A stretch of 64,000 bases of DNA from Hydrogenophaga taeniospiralis. GTDB lineage: Bacteria > Pseudomonadota > Gammaproteobacteria > Burkholderiales > Burkholderiaceae_C. Under the pieces are notes generated by a model, which saw nothing but the letters and a program-made list of their open reading frames with translations, had not been told where the DNA came from and searched no databases. Every line of letters begins with the position of its first letter. Position 1 is the stretch's first letter. Made by a program: the position numbers and the translations under genes. Of this stretch, positions 18,869 through 27,813 are shown in pieces. The DNA lies in the NCBI RefSeq assembly GCF_020510445.1, contig NZ_JAHBAG010000001.1:2828501-2892500 (forward strand). The letters are read 5' to 3'.

Positions 18869-19891
18869 ATGACCCTGTTTCGCCGCACCCTCATCGCCGC
18901 CACCGCCGCGGCCGCGCTCGCCACCCCGTTCACCGCCAGCTGGGCGCAGGACATCAAGCCGCGCATCATCCGCTTCGGCTACGGCCTGAACGAAATCTCC
19001 AACCAGGGCCGTGCCACCAAGGTGTTCGCCGACGAGGTGGAAAAAGCCTCGGGCGGCAAGATGAAAGTCCGTGCCATCGGCGCGGCCGCGCTCGGCTCGG
19101 ACGTGCAGATGCAGCAGGCCCTGATCGGCGGCGCGCAGGAAATGATGGTGGGCTCCACCGCCACGCTGGTGGGCATCACCAAGGAGATGGCGATCTGGGA
19201 CACCCCCTTCCTGTTCGACAACGCCAAGGAGGCCGACGCCGTGCTCGATGGCCCGGTGGGCCAGAAGGTGATGGACAAGCTGCAGGAAAAGGGGCTGGTC
19301 GGCCTGGTGTACTGGGAGAACGGTTTCCGCAACCTCACCAACAACAAACGCGCCGTGACCAAGCTCGAAGACATGGACGGCATCAAGCTGCGCGTGATGC
19401 AGAACACCGTTTTCATCGACAGCTTCAAGACCCTGGGCGCCAACGCCGTGCCGCTGCCGTTCTCCGAGCTGTTCACCGCGCTGGAAACCAAGACCGTCGA
19501 CGGCCAGGAGAACCCGTACAACACCATTCTTTCCAGCAAGTTCTACGAGGTGCAGAAGTACCTGACCGTGACCAACCACGTCTACAGCCCCTGGATCGTG
19601 CTGGTGAGCAAGAAGTACTGGGATGCCCTGAGCCAGGCCGAGCGCACGGTCTTGCTCAATGCCGCGAAGAAGAGCCGCGACTTCGAGCGCCAGGACACGC
19701 GCACCGAGGCCGACAAGGCGCTGGCCGACCTGAAGGGCAAGGGCATGCAGATCAACCAGCTCTCGCCCGCCGAAGCCAACCGCATGCGCGCGAAGCTGGA
19801 GGCGGTGAACACCGGCATTGCCGCCAATGTGGGTGAAGGCCTGTGGAAAGAGGTGCAGGGCGCCGTGGCGCAGGCGCGCGGCGGCAAATAA
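18869..19891 (+). CDS. TRAP transporter periplasmic solute-binding protein, sugar-acid type
   Basis: A 340-residue DctP-family binding protein with a signal peptide (about 1-27, ending TASWA). The mature part has the family's core MDGIKLRVMQNTVFIDSFKT and NPYNTILSSKFYEVQKYLT, with the conserved carboxylate-binding Arg in the first. It is closely related in pattern to uronate/gluconate-type binding proteins; substrate inferred from gntK. Last gene of the gntK operon, followed by a strong terminator. Confidence 0.9.
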   Translation: MTLFRRTLIAATAAAALATPFTASWAQDIKPRIIRFGYGLNEISNQGRATKVFADEVEKASGGKMKVRAIGAAALGSDVQMQQALIGGAQEMMVGSTATLVGITKEMAIWDTPFLFDNAKEADAVLDGPVGQKVMDKLQEKGLVGLVYWENGFRNLTNNKRAVTKLEDMDGIKLRVMQNTVFIDSFKTLGANAVPLPFSELFTALETKTVDGQENPYNTILSSKFYEVQKYLTVTNHVYSPWIVLVSKKYWDALSQAERTVLLNAAKKSRDFERQDTRTEADKALADLKGKGMQINQLSPAEANRMRAKLEAVNTGIAANVGEGLWKEVQGAVAQARGGK

Positions 19892-19913
19892 TCGCTGCCC
19901 CTGCGCTGCGGTG

Positions 19914-19950
19914 AAGCCGGCCTTGCCCAAGGCCGGCTTTCTTCTTTCTG
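19914..19950 (+). terminator. Rho-independent terminator of the gluconate operon
   Basis: A perfect 11-base stem (AAGCCGGCCTT / AAGGCCGGCTT) with a 4-base loop is followed by a T-rich run (TCTTCTTTCT). It begins 23 bases after the binding-protein stop. Confidence 0.92.
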
Positions 19951-20044
19951 GTTTGAGGGGCGATTGCGCGATCCGGCCGCGGACCGGTGCTGGCGGGCCT
20001 GTAACCGGGCGGAAACGGCGGCGCCCGCTCTCCGGTAGAGTACG

Positions 20045-20072
20045 CCCCTCAAACGGTTCGCACGTTTGGGGG
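20045..20072 (+). other. Stable hairpin in leader of the FabMG-like gene
   Basis: CCCC(T)CAAACG and CGTTTGGGGG arms enclose a 7-base loop, ending about 80 bases before the downstream start codon. It could be a leader RNA structure or an operator. No known riboswitch was recognised. Confidence 0.4.
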
Positions 20073-20154
20073 TAGCCTTGGTGGCCCCGGACTGCCGCGA
20101 GACCGACCCGGCTGCGGCCGCGGTGCTCCCTCTTCACACACCCACAGAATCGAC

Positions 20155-21471
20155 ATGAACGGTCCTATCGCCCTGACTCAACTTCCCCAGAAAAACATCT
20201 TTCGCGCAGGCGACGTGTTCGTGCTGTTCGGTGAACTGTTCGGCCGCGGCTACGCCAACGGCCTGGTCAACGAAGCACGCCAGGCGGGCATGACGGTCAT
20301 TGGCATCACCGTGGGCCGCCGCGAAGCCGACGGCACGCTGCGCCCGCTGACCGACGAAGAGCTCGCCGCGGGCGAAGCCAACCTGGGCGGCAAGATCATC
20401 AACGTGCCGCTGATGGCCGGTTTTGACATGGACGCCCCGGCCGGCACCCCCACGCCCACGGAAATGCTGGGCAAGCTCACCCTCAAGACCTGGACCGAGG
20501 ACAAGCTCGACTGGGACCACATCGCGACATGCCGCGAGGTCGGCGTGGCGCGCTTCAAGACCTCGCTGGCCCAGGTCATGGCCACGCTCGACGGCATGAT
20601 CCCCGACGGCCGCAACGTCTTTTTCGCCCACACCATGGCCGGTGGCATCCCCAAGGCCAAGGTCTTCCTCGCCATCGCCAACCGCGTCTACAAGGGCCGG
20701 GGCGATCGCCACCAGTCCTCGCAGGTGCTGCTCGACAGCGATCTGGGCAAGCTGATCCTGCAGAACTTCGACGAAGTCTCGGCCAACACCTTCGGCCACC
20801 TCATCGAAGCCAGCGCGGCCATCCGGGAGCGCGCCGAGCGCAACGGCGGCCAGGTCCGCTACAGCGCCTACGGCTACCACGGCACCAGCATCCTCATCGG
20901 CGACGAGTACCTGTGGCAGACCTACAGCAACTACACCCAGGGCTACGCCAAGATGCGGCTGGAGCGCATCGCCCAGGCCGCGTGGGAGCAGGGCATCCGC
21001 GCCACGGTCTACAACTGCCCCGAGATCCGCACCAATTCGTCGGACATCTTTGTCGGCGTCGAGCTGCCGCTGTTCTCGCTGCTGCGCGCGCTCAAGCGGG
21101 AAAACGGCGGCGCCTGGGCCGAAGCCCAGTGGCAGGCCTGCCGCGAGCTGCTGAGCGAGGCCGGCGCGCTCGACACCGTGATGCAGAAGATCGCCGACTT
21201 CTACGCCACCGACGTGATGAAGGGCTACGGCAACTTCGCCGCCTGGCCCATGCCCAACAGCCAGGGCCTGGCCGACCTGATGATCGGCGCCTCCGACGAC
21301 ATCGTGGCCATGCACAAGGAGCGCACAGCCCTCATCACCGACCTGCTCAGCGCCCTGGTGATCGAAGCCTCCGGCACCCTGATGTTCCGCGAATGCTCAG
21401 CCCCCAGCGGCCCGGTGCTCTGGCTCAACCACGACATCATCGCCCGCCAGCTCAACCAGGCGCACGGCTGA
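20155..21471 (+). CDS. Possible FabMG-family enoyl-ACP reductase; Rossmann-type protein
   Basis: A 438-residue protein starting MNGPIALTQLPQKNIFRAGD. A Rossmann-like beta-alpha-beta is visible at about residues 21-56 (VFVLFGELFGRGYANGL, then VIGITVGRR), with a G-x3-G-x-G spacing and a basic tail suited to NADP. Tyrosine-rich stretches such as YSAYGYHGTSILI occur later. The overall pattern recalls proteins annotated as FabMG-type enoyl-ACP reductases, a triclosan-tolerant kind found in metagenomes. That name rests on memory of the family; if wrong, it is an uncharacterised nucleotide-binding protein. It stands alone, with its own leader. Confidence 0.5.
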   Translation: MNGPIALTQLPQKNIFRAGDVFVLFGELFGRGYANGLVNEARQAGMTVIGITVGRREADGTLRPLTDEELAAGEANLGGKIINVPLMAGFDMDAPAGTPTPTEMLGKLTLKTWTEDKLDWDHIATCREVGVARFKTSLAQVMATLDGMIPDGRNVFFAHTMAGGIPKAKVFLAIANRVYKGRGDRHQSSQVLLDSDLGKLILQNFDEVSANTFGHLIEASAAIRERAERNGGQVRYSAYGYHGTSILIGDEYLWQTYSNYTQGYAKMRLERIAQAAWEQGIRATVYNCPEIRTNSSDIFVGVELPLFSLLRALKRENGGAWAEAQWQACRELLSEAGALDTVMQKIADFYATDVMKGYGNFAAWPMPNSQGLADLMIGASDDIVAMHKERTALITDLLSALVIEASGTLMFRECSAPSGPVLWLNHDIIARQLNQAHG

Positions 21472-21510
21472 GCGGGAGCGCGACCCGCCACGCAAGAAGG
21501 GACTTATCCC

Positions 21511-21588
21511 AGGGCACCGCCGGGCCGGCTCCGCCGGACGGCCAGTGCCGCCCCCTGGGGGGGTAGCGCGAAGCGCTGCAGGGGGGTC
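21511..21588. repeat. Dispersed intergenic repeat before AraC gene stop
   Basis: GCCGGGCCGGCTCCGCCGG core, CCCCCTGGGGGGG hairpin and AGCGCGAAGCGCT tail: a diverged member of the window's repeat family, lying between two converging genes. Confidence 0.65.
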
Positions 21589-22522
21589 AAACAGCTCCAC
21601 GAAACCGGGTGAGCGACTGCTTGCGGAACTCGCTCGGCGTCATGCCCTTGATTTCGAGGAAGCGGCGGTTGAAGTTGGCCACGTTGTTGAAGCCCACTTC
21701 GTAGCAGATGTGGGTGACCTGCTGCTCGCTGTCCATCAGCAGTTGGCAGGCGCGGCTGATGCGCACGCGGTTGACGAAATCGGTGAAGGTGTTGCCGGTG
21801 GCGCGGCGGAAGAAGCGGCTGAACCTGCTCTCGCTCATGCCCAGTTCGGCGGCCAGCGCGGCGGCGGAGTGTTCTTCCGACAGGTGCTCGGTGATGCGGC
21901 TGACGACGGCGTCGATCTGGTCGAGCGAGGCGTCGTCGTCGGTGCTCTGCAGCTGCACGGCCGACAGCAGCCGGTAGTCGGTGCAGGCGGCCAGGTCGCA
22001 CATGAAGTCGCAGAACGCGGTGAAGCGGCGCAGGCCGCGTGTGTTCTTGACCTTGTGCCAGTGGGCCTCGGCGGCCTCGGACAGGCCGAAGAACTCGATG
22101 CCGTGTTTGGCGCGCTCCAGCAGCGGCAGCACCTCGGCCAGTTCGGGGATGGTGTCGCTGGCGCGCACCAGCGGCTCGTGTGAAAACTGGATCACCAGGT
22201 CGCGCAGCGGCACCCCGCCCTGGGGCAGGTCCATGCTGACCCAGTTGTGCGGCAGGCGCGGGCCGGTGAGCACCAGCTGGCCGGGCTGGAACGGCCCGAT
22301 CCAGTCGCCCACGAAGACCTTGCCGCTGGTGGCGGTGATCAGGTGCAGTTCGTATTCGTCGTGGTAGTGCCAGCGTGCCAGCGGGGTGGGAAAACCGTGG
22401 GCCAGGCAGCGCACGAAACCCACCTCGGTCGGCGACTCGTAGCCCAGGTCGGGCGAGCGCGCGTACTCGTGTTCCAGCTCGGGCCTGAGCTGGCGCGGGG
22501 TGGCGTGCGTCTTGGCGGTCAT
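21587..22522 (-). CDS. AraC-family transcriptional regulator of the polyol operon
   Basis: A 311-residue regulator with an N-terminal cupin-like sensor domain (HYHDEYELHLITATSGKVFVGD is typical) and a C-terminal double helix-turn-helix (about 215-305: AAALAAELGMSESRFSRFFR, then ICYEVGFNNVANFNRRF and GMTPSEFRKQ). It is the last gene in line with the mannitol/sorbitol transport and dehydrogenase genes on the same strand, and is likely their activator. A repeat-containing 102-base gap separates it from the SDR gene. Confidence 0.88.
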   Translation of the reverse strand: MTAKTHATPRQLRPELEHEYARSPDLGYESPTEVGFVRCLAHGFPTPLARWHYHDEYELHLITATSGKVFVGDWIGPFQPGQLVLTGPRLPHNWVSMDLPQGGVPLRDLVIQFSHEPLVRASDTIPELAEVLPLLERAKHGIEFFGLSEAAEAHWHKVKNTRGLRRFTAFCDFMCDLAACTDYRLLSAVQLQSTDDDASLDQIDAVVSRITEHLSEEHSAAALAAELGMSESRFSRFFRRATGNTFTDFVNRVRISRACQLLMDSEQQVTHICYEVGFNNVANFNRRFLEIKGMTPSEFRKQSLTRFRGAV

Positions 22523-22540
22523 GGCGTTGCGAAACGGGAT

Positions 22541-22616
22541 GCCCGCCGGGCCGCCCCAAGGGCGTCCGCGCCCCCTTGGGGGGCAGCGACCCGCGCAGCG
22601 GTGGAGCGTGGGGGCT
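22541..22616. repeat. Dispersed intergenic repeat between AraC and SDR genes
   Basis: GCCCGCCGGGCCGCCC core and CCCCCTTGGGGGG hairpin with a CGCAGCGGTGGAGCGTGGGGG tail; a member of the same repeat family, inside the polyol gene cluster. Confidence 0.65.
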
Positions 22617-22624
22617 TCATGTTT

Positions 22625-23413
22625 TCAGTTCATGACGTTACCACCGTCCACATTCAGCGTCTGCGCCGTGATGTACGAGGCCTCGTCGCTGGCGAGGAAA
22701 ATCGCGGCGCCGCACAGGTCGGTGGGATCGCCCATGTGGCCAAGGGGAACGGCCTCGCCGACGCGCTTTTTCTTCTCGCCGATCGGCAGGTTTTCGTATT
22801 TGGCGAACAGCGCGTCCACGTCTTTCCACATGGGCGTGGCGATCACGCCGGGGGCGATGCCGTTGACGCGGATCCGGTGTGGCGCCATGGCGAGCGCGGC
22901 GCTCTGGGTGTAGCTGATGATGGCGGCCTTGCTCGCGCAGTAGTGCGACACCAGCGCCTCGCCGCGACGACCGGCCTGCGAGGCCATGTTGATCACCGCG
23001 CCGCCCTGCACCTGGTTGGCCACCATGTGGGCCAGCACCTTTTGCATGACGAAGAACGCGCCCTTGACGTTGACCGCGAAGATCCGGTCGTACATGGCTT
23101 CATCGCTTTCCAGCAGCGGCGCCATGTCGAAGATGGCGGCGTTGTTGAACAGCGTGGTGATGGCGCCGAAGCGGGCGCTGGCCGCGTGGATCAGCGCGTC
23201 CACCTGTTCGGGCCGGGTCACGTCGGTGGGCAGGTATTGCAGGCTGTCGGGGTAGGCCTGGAGCAGCCGGGTCAGCTCGGGCGACGCGGCCTTGCCGATG
23301 TCGGCCACTGTGCAGCGTGCGCCCTGTTGCAGGTAGGCGGTGGCCACGGCCAGGCCGATGCCGCCCGCGGCGCCGGTGAGCAGGGCATGTTTGTGGGTCA
23401 GTCGAAGGCTCAT
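22625..23413 (-). CDS. Short-chain dehydrogenase, sorbitol/L-iditol 2-dehydrogenase type
   Basis: A 262-residue NAD-dependent classical SDR. The cofactor motif is TGAAGGIG (about 14-21), the NNAA element is present, and the active site has YCASK. The neighbours (polyol ABC importer and mannitol dehydrogenase) and similarity to SmoS-type enzymes suggest it oxidises sorbitol to fructose or a similar polyol. The ATG at 23413 overlaps the mannitol dehydrogenase stop by four bases. The longer reading frame through it is a shadow of the upstream gene. Confidence 0.85.
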   Translation of the reverse strand: MSLRLTHKHALLTGAAGGIGLAVATAYLQQGARCTVADIGKAASPELTRLLQAYPDSLQYLPTDVTRPEQVDALIHAASARFGAITTLFNNAAIFDMAPLLESDEAMYDRIFAVNVKGAFFVMQKVLAHMVANQVQGGAVINMASQAGRRGEALVSHYCASKAAIISYTQSAALAMAPHRIRVNGIAPGVIATPMWKDVDALFAKYENLPIGEKKKRVGEAVPLGHMGDPTDLCGAAIFLASDEASYITAQTLNVDGGNVMN

Positions 23414-24825
23414 GGTGTGGTGTGTTCGCGGATGAAGGATTGAACGCGCGCGAAGGCATCGCGCAGGGCTTGGACGAGGCGGGGATCGCTGGCCAGCGCG
23501 CCCCAGAGCGTGGGGTCGGCGGCGAAGGCGGCCACCGGGTCGGCGGCGTCGCAGATGGCGTGGGCCGCGGCCGGGTCCATGGCCTGGTCCTGGTAGGCGT
23601 AGGGCAGCGTGCCCTGGTGCCAGCGCTGCAGGCAGGCCAGGAAGAGGGCGGGCAGCAGGGCCACGCTGGCGATGCTGTCGGCGCGCGCGAGCCTGTCGCG
23701 GATGGTGGGCGCGATCATGCCGGGGATCTTGGCGAAACCGTCCATGGCCACGCGCTGGTTGGTGTCCTGGATGGCGGGGTTGCCGAAGCGGTCGAGCACC
23801 ACGTCGCGGTAGGCCGCCAGATCGATCGGGCTGGGCAGCAGCACGGGAATCGCGTCGTCGCTGACGTAGTCGTGGGCCATCTTCCGGATCGCCGGGTCGT
23901 GCGTGCCCTCGTGGATGTAGCGGTGTCCCACCAGCGTGCCGGCCCAGGCGATGCAGCTGTGGGTGGCGTTGAGCAGGCGGATCTTGGCTTCCTCGTAGGG
24001 CTGCACCGAGTCCACCAGTTCCACGCCCACGCGCGCCCAGTCGGGCCGGCCGGCGATGAAGTGGTCTTCGATCACCCACTGGATGAAGCTCTCGCCCATG
24101 ACCGGGGCGCGGTCGTCCCAGCCGGTGGCGGCCCGCACGCGCTCGGCCACGTCGGGCGTGGGGCGCGGCGTGATGCGGTCGACCATGGCGTTGGGGCTGG
24201 TGGTGTGGGTCTGCACCCAGTCGGCCAGCGCGGTGTCGCCCAGGGCTTCGATGAACTGCAGCAGGCCACCGCGCGAGCGCTCGCCGTTGTGGCGCAGGTT
24301 GTCGCAGTTGAGCAGGGTGACGGGGCCGCTGTGGTGCTGCATGCGCGCGCGCAGCAGGGTGGCGAGCGCGCCGTAAAGGGTGTGGCCGGCCTGGCCGGCG
24401 CGCACGGCCTCCAGGTCGGCGCGCAGGTCGGGGAAGCTGGGCCAGTCGAGGCGGTCGTTCGCGTCGAGGTAGTAGCCGGCCTCGGTGACGGTGAAAGAGA
24501 TGATGCGCGTGGACGGCGCCACGGCCAGGGCGATCAGCGGCGCCAGATCGGCCTGGTAGGGCAGCACGTGGCGGATCGACTCGATGCGCGTGTAGCTGCG
24601 CTCGCCCTGCGGCGTGACGGTCTCCAGCGTGTAGGCGCCGCCCTGGGCGCGCAGCGCGGCCACCGTCTCGGGCATGTCGGGCCGCAGGTTGCCGCCCGCG
24701 ATCACCCAGCGGGCGTCGCCCAACTGGTGCAGCCGGTGCAGGTAGAGCGCCTGGTGGGCGCGGTGGAACGAGCCCAGCCCCAGGTGCAGGATGGTCAGCT
24801 CGGCGGAAGAAGAAGGCGTGCTCAT
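23410..24825 (-). CDS. mtlK: Mannitol/arabinitol 2-dehydrogenase (long-chain polyol dehydrogenase)
   Basis: A 471-residue NAD-dependent long-chain dehydrogenase oxidising D-mannitol to fructose (or D-arabinitol to xylulose). The N-terminus ILHLGLGSFHRAHQ is the cofactor-binding motif, and the active site K-x5-N-x2-H is seen as KIRLLNATHS. It lies in order after the transporter ATPase gene and overlaps the SDR gene by four bases, as in the Rhodobacter smoEFGK-smoS-mtlK type cluster. Which polyol it prefers is not readable from the sequence. Confidence 0.9.
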   Translation of the reverse strand: MSTPSSSAELTILHLGLGSFHRAHQALYLHRLHQLGDARWVIAGGNLRPDMPETVAALRAQGGAYTLETVTPQGERSYTRIESIRHVLPYQADLAPLIALAVAPSTRIISFTVTEAGYYLDANDRLDWPSFPDLRADLEAVRAGQAGHTLYGALATLLRARMQHHSGPVTLLNCDNLRHNGERSRGGLLQFIEALGDTALADWVQTHTTSPNAMVDRITPRPTPDVAERVRAATGWDDRAPVMGESFIQWVIEDHFIAGRPDWARVGVELVDSVQPYEEAKIRLLNATHSCIAWAGTLVGHRYIHEGTHDPAIRKMAHDYVSDDAIPVLLPSPIDLAAYRDVVLDRFGNPAIQDTNQRVAMDGFAKIPGMIAPTIRDRLARADSIASVALLPALFLACLQRWHQGTLPYAYQDQAMDPAAAHAICDAADPVAAFAADPTLWGALASDPRLVQALRDAFARVQSFIREHTTP

Positions 24826-24871
24826 GGTGGCGAAGGGAAGGCGCGGATAGAGAGGGGAAGAAGGGGGCGGC

Positions 24872-25906
<1,035 letters not shown>

Positions 25907-25926
25907 GGTTCTTGTCCTGAAGATGT

Positions 25927-26757
25927 TTACTTGACGGCGCCGAAGGTGAGGCCTTGGACCAACTGCTTTTGGCTGAACCAGCCGAAGATCACGATGGGCG
26001 CGATGGCCATCAGCGAGGCGGCGGAGAGCTTGGCCCAGAACAGGCCTTCGGGGCTGGAGTAGCTGGCGATGAGCGTGGCCAGCGTGCCGGCCTGGGCGGA
26101 GCTGAGGTTCAGGCTCCAGAAGGCTTCGTTCCACGAGAGCACCAGGCACAGCAGGCCGGTGGACGCGAAGCCGCCGAGCGACAGCGGCAGCAGCACCTTG
26201 GTGGCCTCCTGCCAGAGCGTGGCGCCGTCCATGCGCGCGGCCTCCAGGATCTCGTTCGGAATCTCCTTGAAGGCCGAATACAGCATCCACACCATGATGG
26301 GCAGGTTCGACAGCGTGAACACGATGATCAGCGCGAGCTGGGTGTCGAGCAGGTGGCTCTTTTGCGCCAGCACGTAGATGGGCACCAGCGCGCCCACGGC
26401 CGGCATCATCTTGGTGGAGAGCATCCACATCAGGATGTCCTTGTCGCGCTTGCCCTTGAAGAAGGCCATGGCGTAGGCCGCGGGCGCGGCGATGGCCAGA
26501 CCGAGCACGGTGGACACCACGCTGGTGACGACCGAGTTCCAGGCGTAGTGCAGGTAATCGCTGCGTTCCTGCACCTCGTGGAAGTTCTCCAGCGTGGGCG
26601 TGAAGAACAGCTCGGGCGGGATGGCGATGGCCTGCAGCTCGGTCTTGAACGCGGTCAGCAGCAGCCAGCCGAGCGGGAAGAACAGCAGCAGGGCCACGGC
26701 CCAGGCACCGACGGTGCGCAGCGCGTAGGCGGGGGTGTAGGTGGATTGGCGTGCCAT
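25927..26757 (-). CDS. Polyol ABC transporter permease (MalG/SmoG type)
   Basis: A 276-residue membrane protein with six predicted segments and the EAA loop EILEAARMDGATLWQEATKVLLPLSLGG, the ATPase contact. The ATG at 26757 (MARQSTYTPAYA) is chosen over an upstream one that would overlap the previous permease gene with unrelated sequence. Partner of the next permease in the heterodimeric channel. Confidence 0.92.
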   Translation of the reverse strand: MARQSTYTPAYALRTVGAWAVALLLFFPLGWLLLTAFKTELQAIAIPPELFFTPTLENFHEVQERSDYLHYAWNSVVTSVVSTVLGLAIAAPAAYAMAFFKGKRDKDILMWMLSTKMMPAVGALVPIYVLAQKSHLLDTQLALIIVFTLSNLPIMVWMLYSAFKEIPNEILEAARMDGATLWQEATKVLLPLSLGGFASTGLLCLVLSWNEAFWSLNLSSAQAGTLATLIASYSSPEGLFWAKLSAASLMAIAPIVIFGWFSQKQLVQGLTFGAVK

Positions 26758-26764
26758 GTTGATC

Positions 26765-27625
26765 TCACTTGTCCAGGTTTTTTCCGACCATGCGGATGAG
26801 AAAAATGGCCGCGATGTTCGCCAGCAGCACGGCGAACAGCGCACCGGCCGAGGCCACGCCCGCGTCGAAGTTGAGCAGCGCCTGCTTGAAGATCAGGAAG
26901 GCCACGTTGGTGCTGGCGTCGCCCGGGCCACCACCGGTGGTGGTGTAGATCTCGGCGAACACGCTGAGCAAAAAGATCAGCTCGATCATCACCACCACGG
27001 CGACCGAGCGGCCCAGGTGCGGGATGTAGAGGTAACGCAGTTGCTGCCAGTAGGTGGCGCCGTCCATGCGCGCGGCCTCGAGCTGCTCGCGGTTCATGCT
27101 CTGCAGCGAGGTCATGAAGATCAGCGTGGCAAAGGGCAGCCACTGCCACGACACCATCACGATGATGGAGAACAGCGGGTGGTCGGTCAGCCAGTCCACC
27201 GGGGTGGCGCCGAAGAAGGCCCACACCTGGGCCAGCACGCCGTAGATGGGGTTCATCATCATGTTCTTCCACATCAGCGCGTTGACCGTGGGCATGACGA
27301 AGAACGGCGAGATGAGCAGCACGCGCACCAGGCCGCGGCCGGCAAACGGCTCGTTGATCAGCAGGGCAATGGCGATGCCGAAAACCACGGTGATCAGGAT
27401 CACGCTGCCAAGCAGCAGCAGGGTGTTCATCACCGCCGTGCCGAAAGACGGATCGGTGACGAAGTATTCGAAGTTCTCCAGGCCGATGAAGCCGGTCTGG
27501 TCGGGCTGCATCAGGTTGTAGCGGATGACGCTGAAATAGATCGTCATCACCAGCGGCACGATCATCCAGAGGAAGAGCGTGGCCACGGCGGGCGTGAGCA
27601 GCAGTCGGGGGAGCAGGCGGTTCAT
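26765..27625 (-). CDS. Polyol ABC transporter permease (MalF/SmoF type)
   Basis: A 286-residue membrane protein with six hydrophobic segments and an EAA-like loop QLEAARMDGATYWQQLRYLYIPHLG. The ATG at 27625 (MNRLLPRLLLTP) was chosen because the upstream in-frame extension is repeat and binding-protein shadow. It precedes the second permease gene by seven bases. Confidence 0.9.
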   Translation of the reverse strand: MNRLLPRLLLTPAVATLFLWMIVPLVMTIYFSVIRYNLMQPDQTGFIGLENFEYFVTDPSFGTAVMNTLLLLGSVILITVVFGIAIALLINEPFAGRGLVRVLLISPFFVMPTVNALMWKNMMMNPIYGVLAQVWAFFGATPVDWLTDHPLFSIIVMVSWQWLPFATLIFMTSLQSMNREQLEAARMDGATYWQQLRYLYIPHLGRSVAVVVMIELIFLLSVFAEIYTTTGGGPGDASTNVAFLIFKQALLNFDAGVASAGALFAVLLANIAAIFLIRMVGKNLDK

Positions 27626-27674
27626 GGGGAGGCCTTGGAGAAAACAAAAAAACGGAAGGCGATCGGCTTCAGAA

Positions 27675-27792
27675 CTCCCTCCCCCGCTGGGGGAGGGTGG
27701 GGGTGGGGGCCGGTTCGGTGCCAGGGTGTTCGCCGACAGCGCACCTGCCCGCGGGCCCCCACCCCAGCCCTCCCCCAGCGGGGGAGGGAGCC
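27675..27792. repeat. Long inverted repeat between binding-protein and permease genes
   Basis: Two arms of about 36 bases, each made of CTCCCTCCCCCGCTGGGGG followed by a G-rich run, face each other across about 43 bases; they pair almost perfectly and each arm also folds on itself. Such structures, lying in a gap between a binding-protein gene and its permease, often reduce readthrough so that more binding protein than permease is made. Confidence 0.75.
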
Positions 27793-27813
27793 AAGCGCCG
27801 TCTGGGGCGCCTC

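Noticed and set aside
17255..20137. 960-codon minus-strand open frame under the gntK TRAP genes
   Set aside because: It runs antisense to three clear TRAP genes, is rich in His/Arg/Gln/Gly repeats, and has no domain; a GC-rich shadow.
20000..20154. Riboswitch upstream of the FabMG-like gene
   Set aside because: A hairpin is present, but no known riboswitch consensus could be matched.
27675..27792. CRISPR-like repeat
   Set aside because: Only two inverted arms, no direct repeats with regular spacers.
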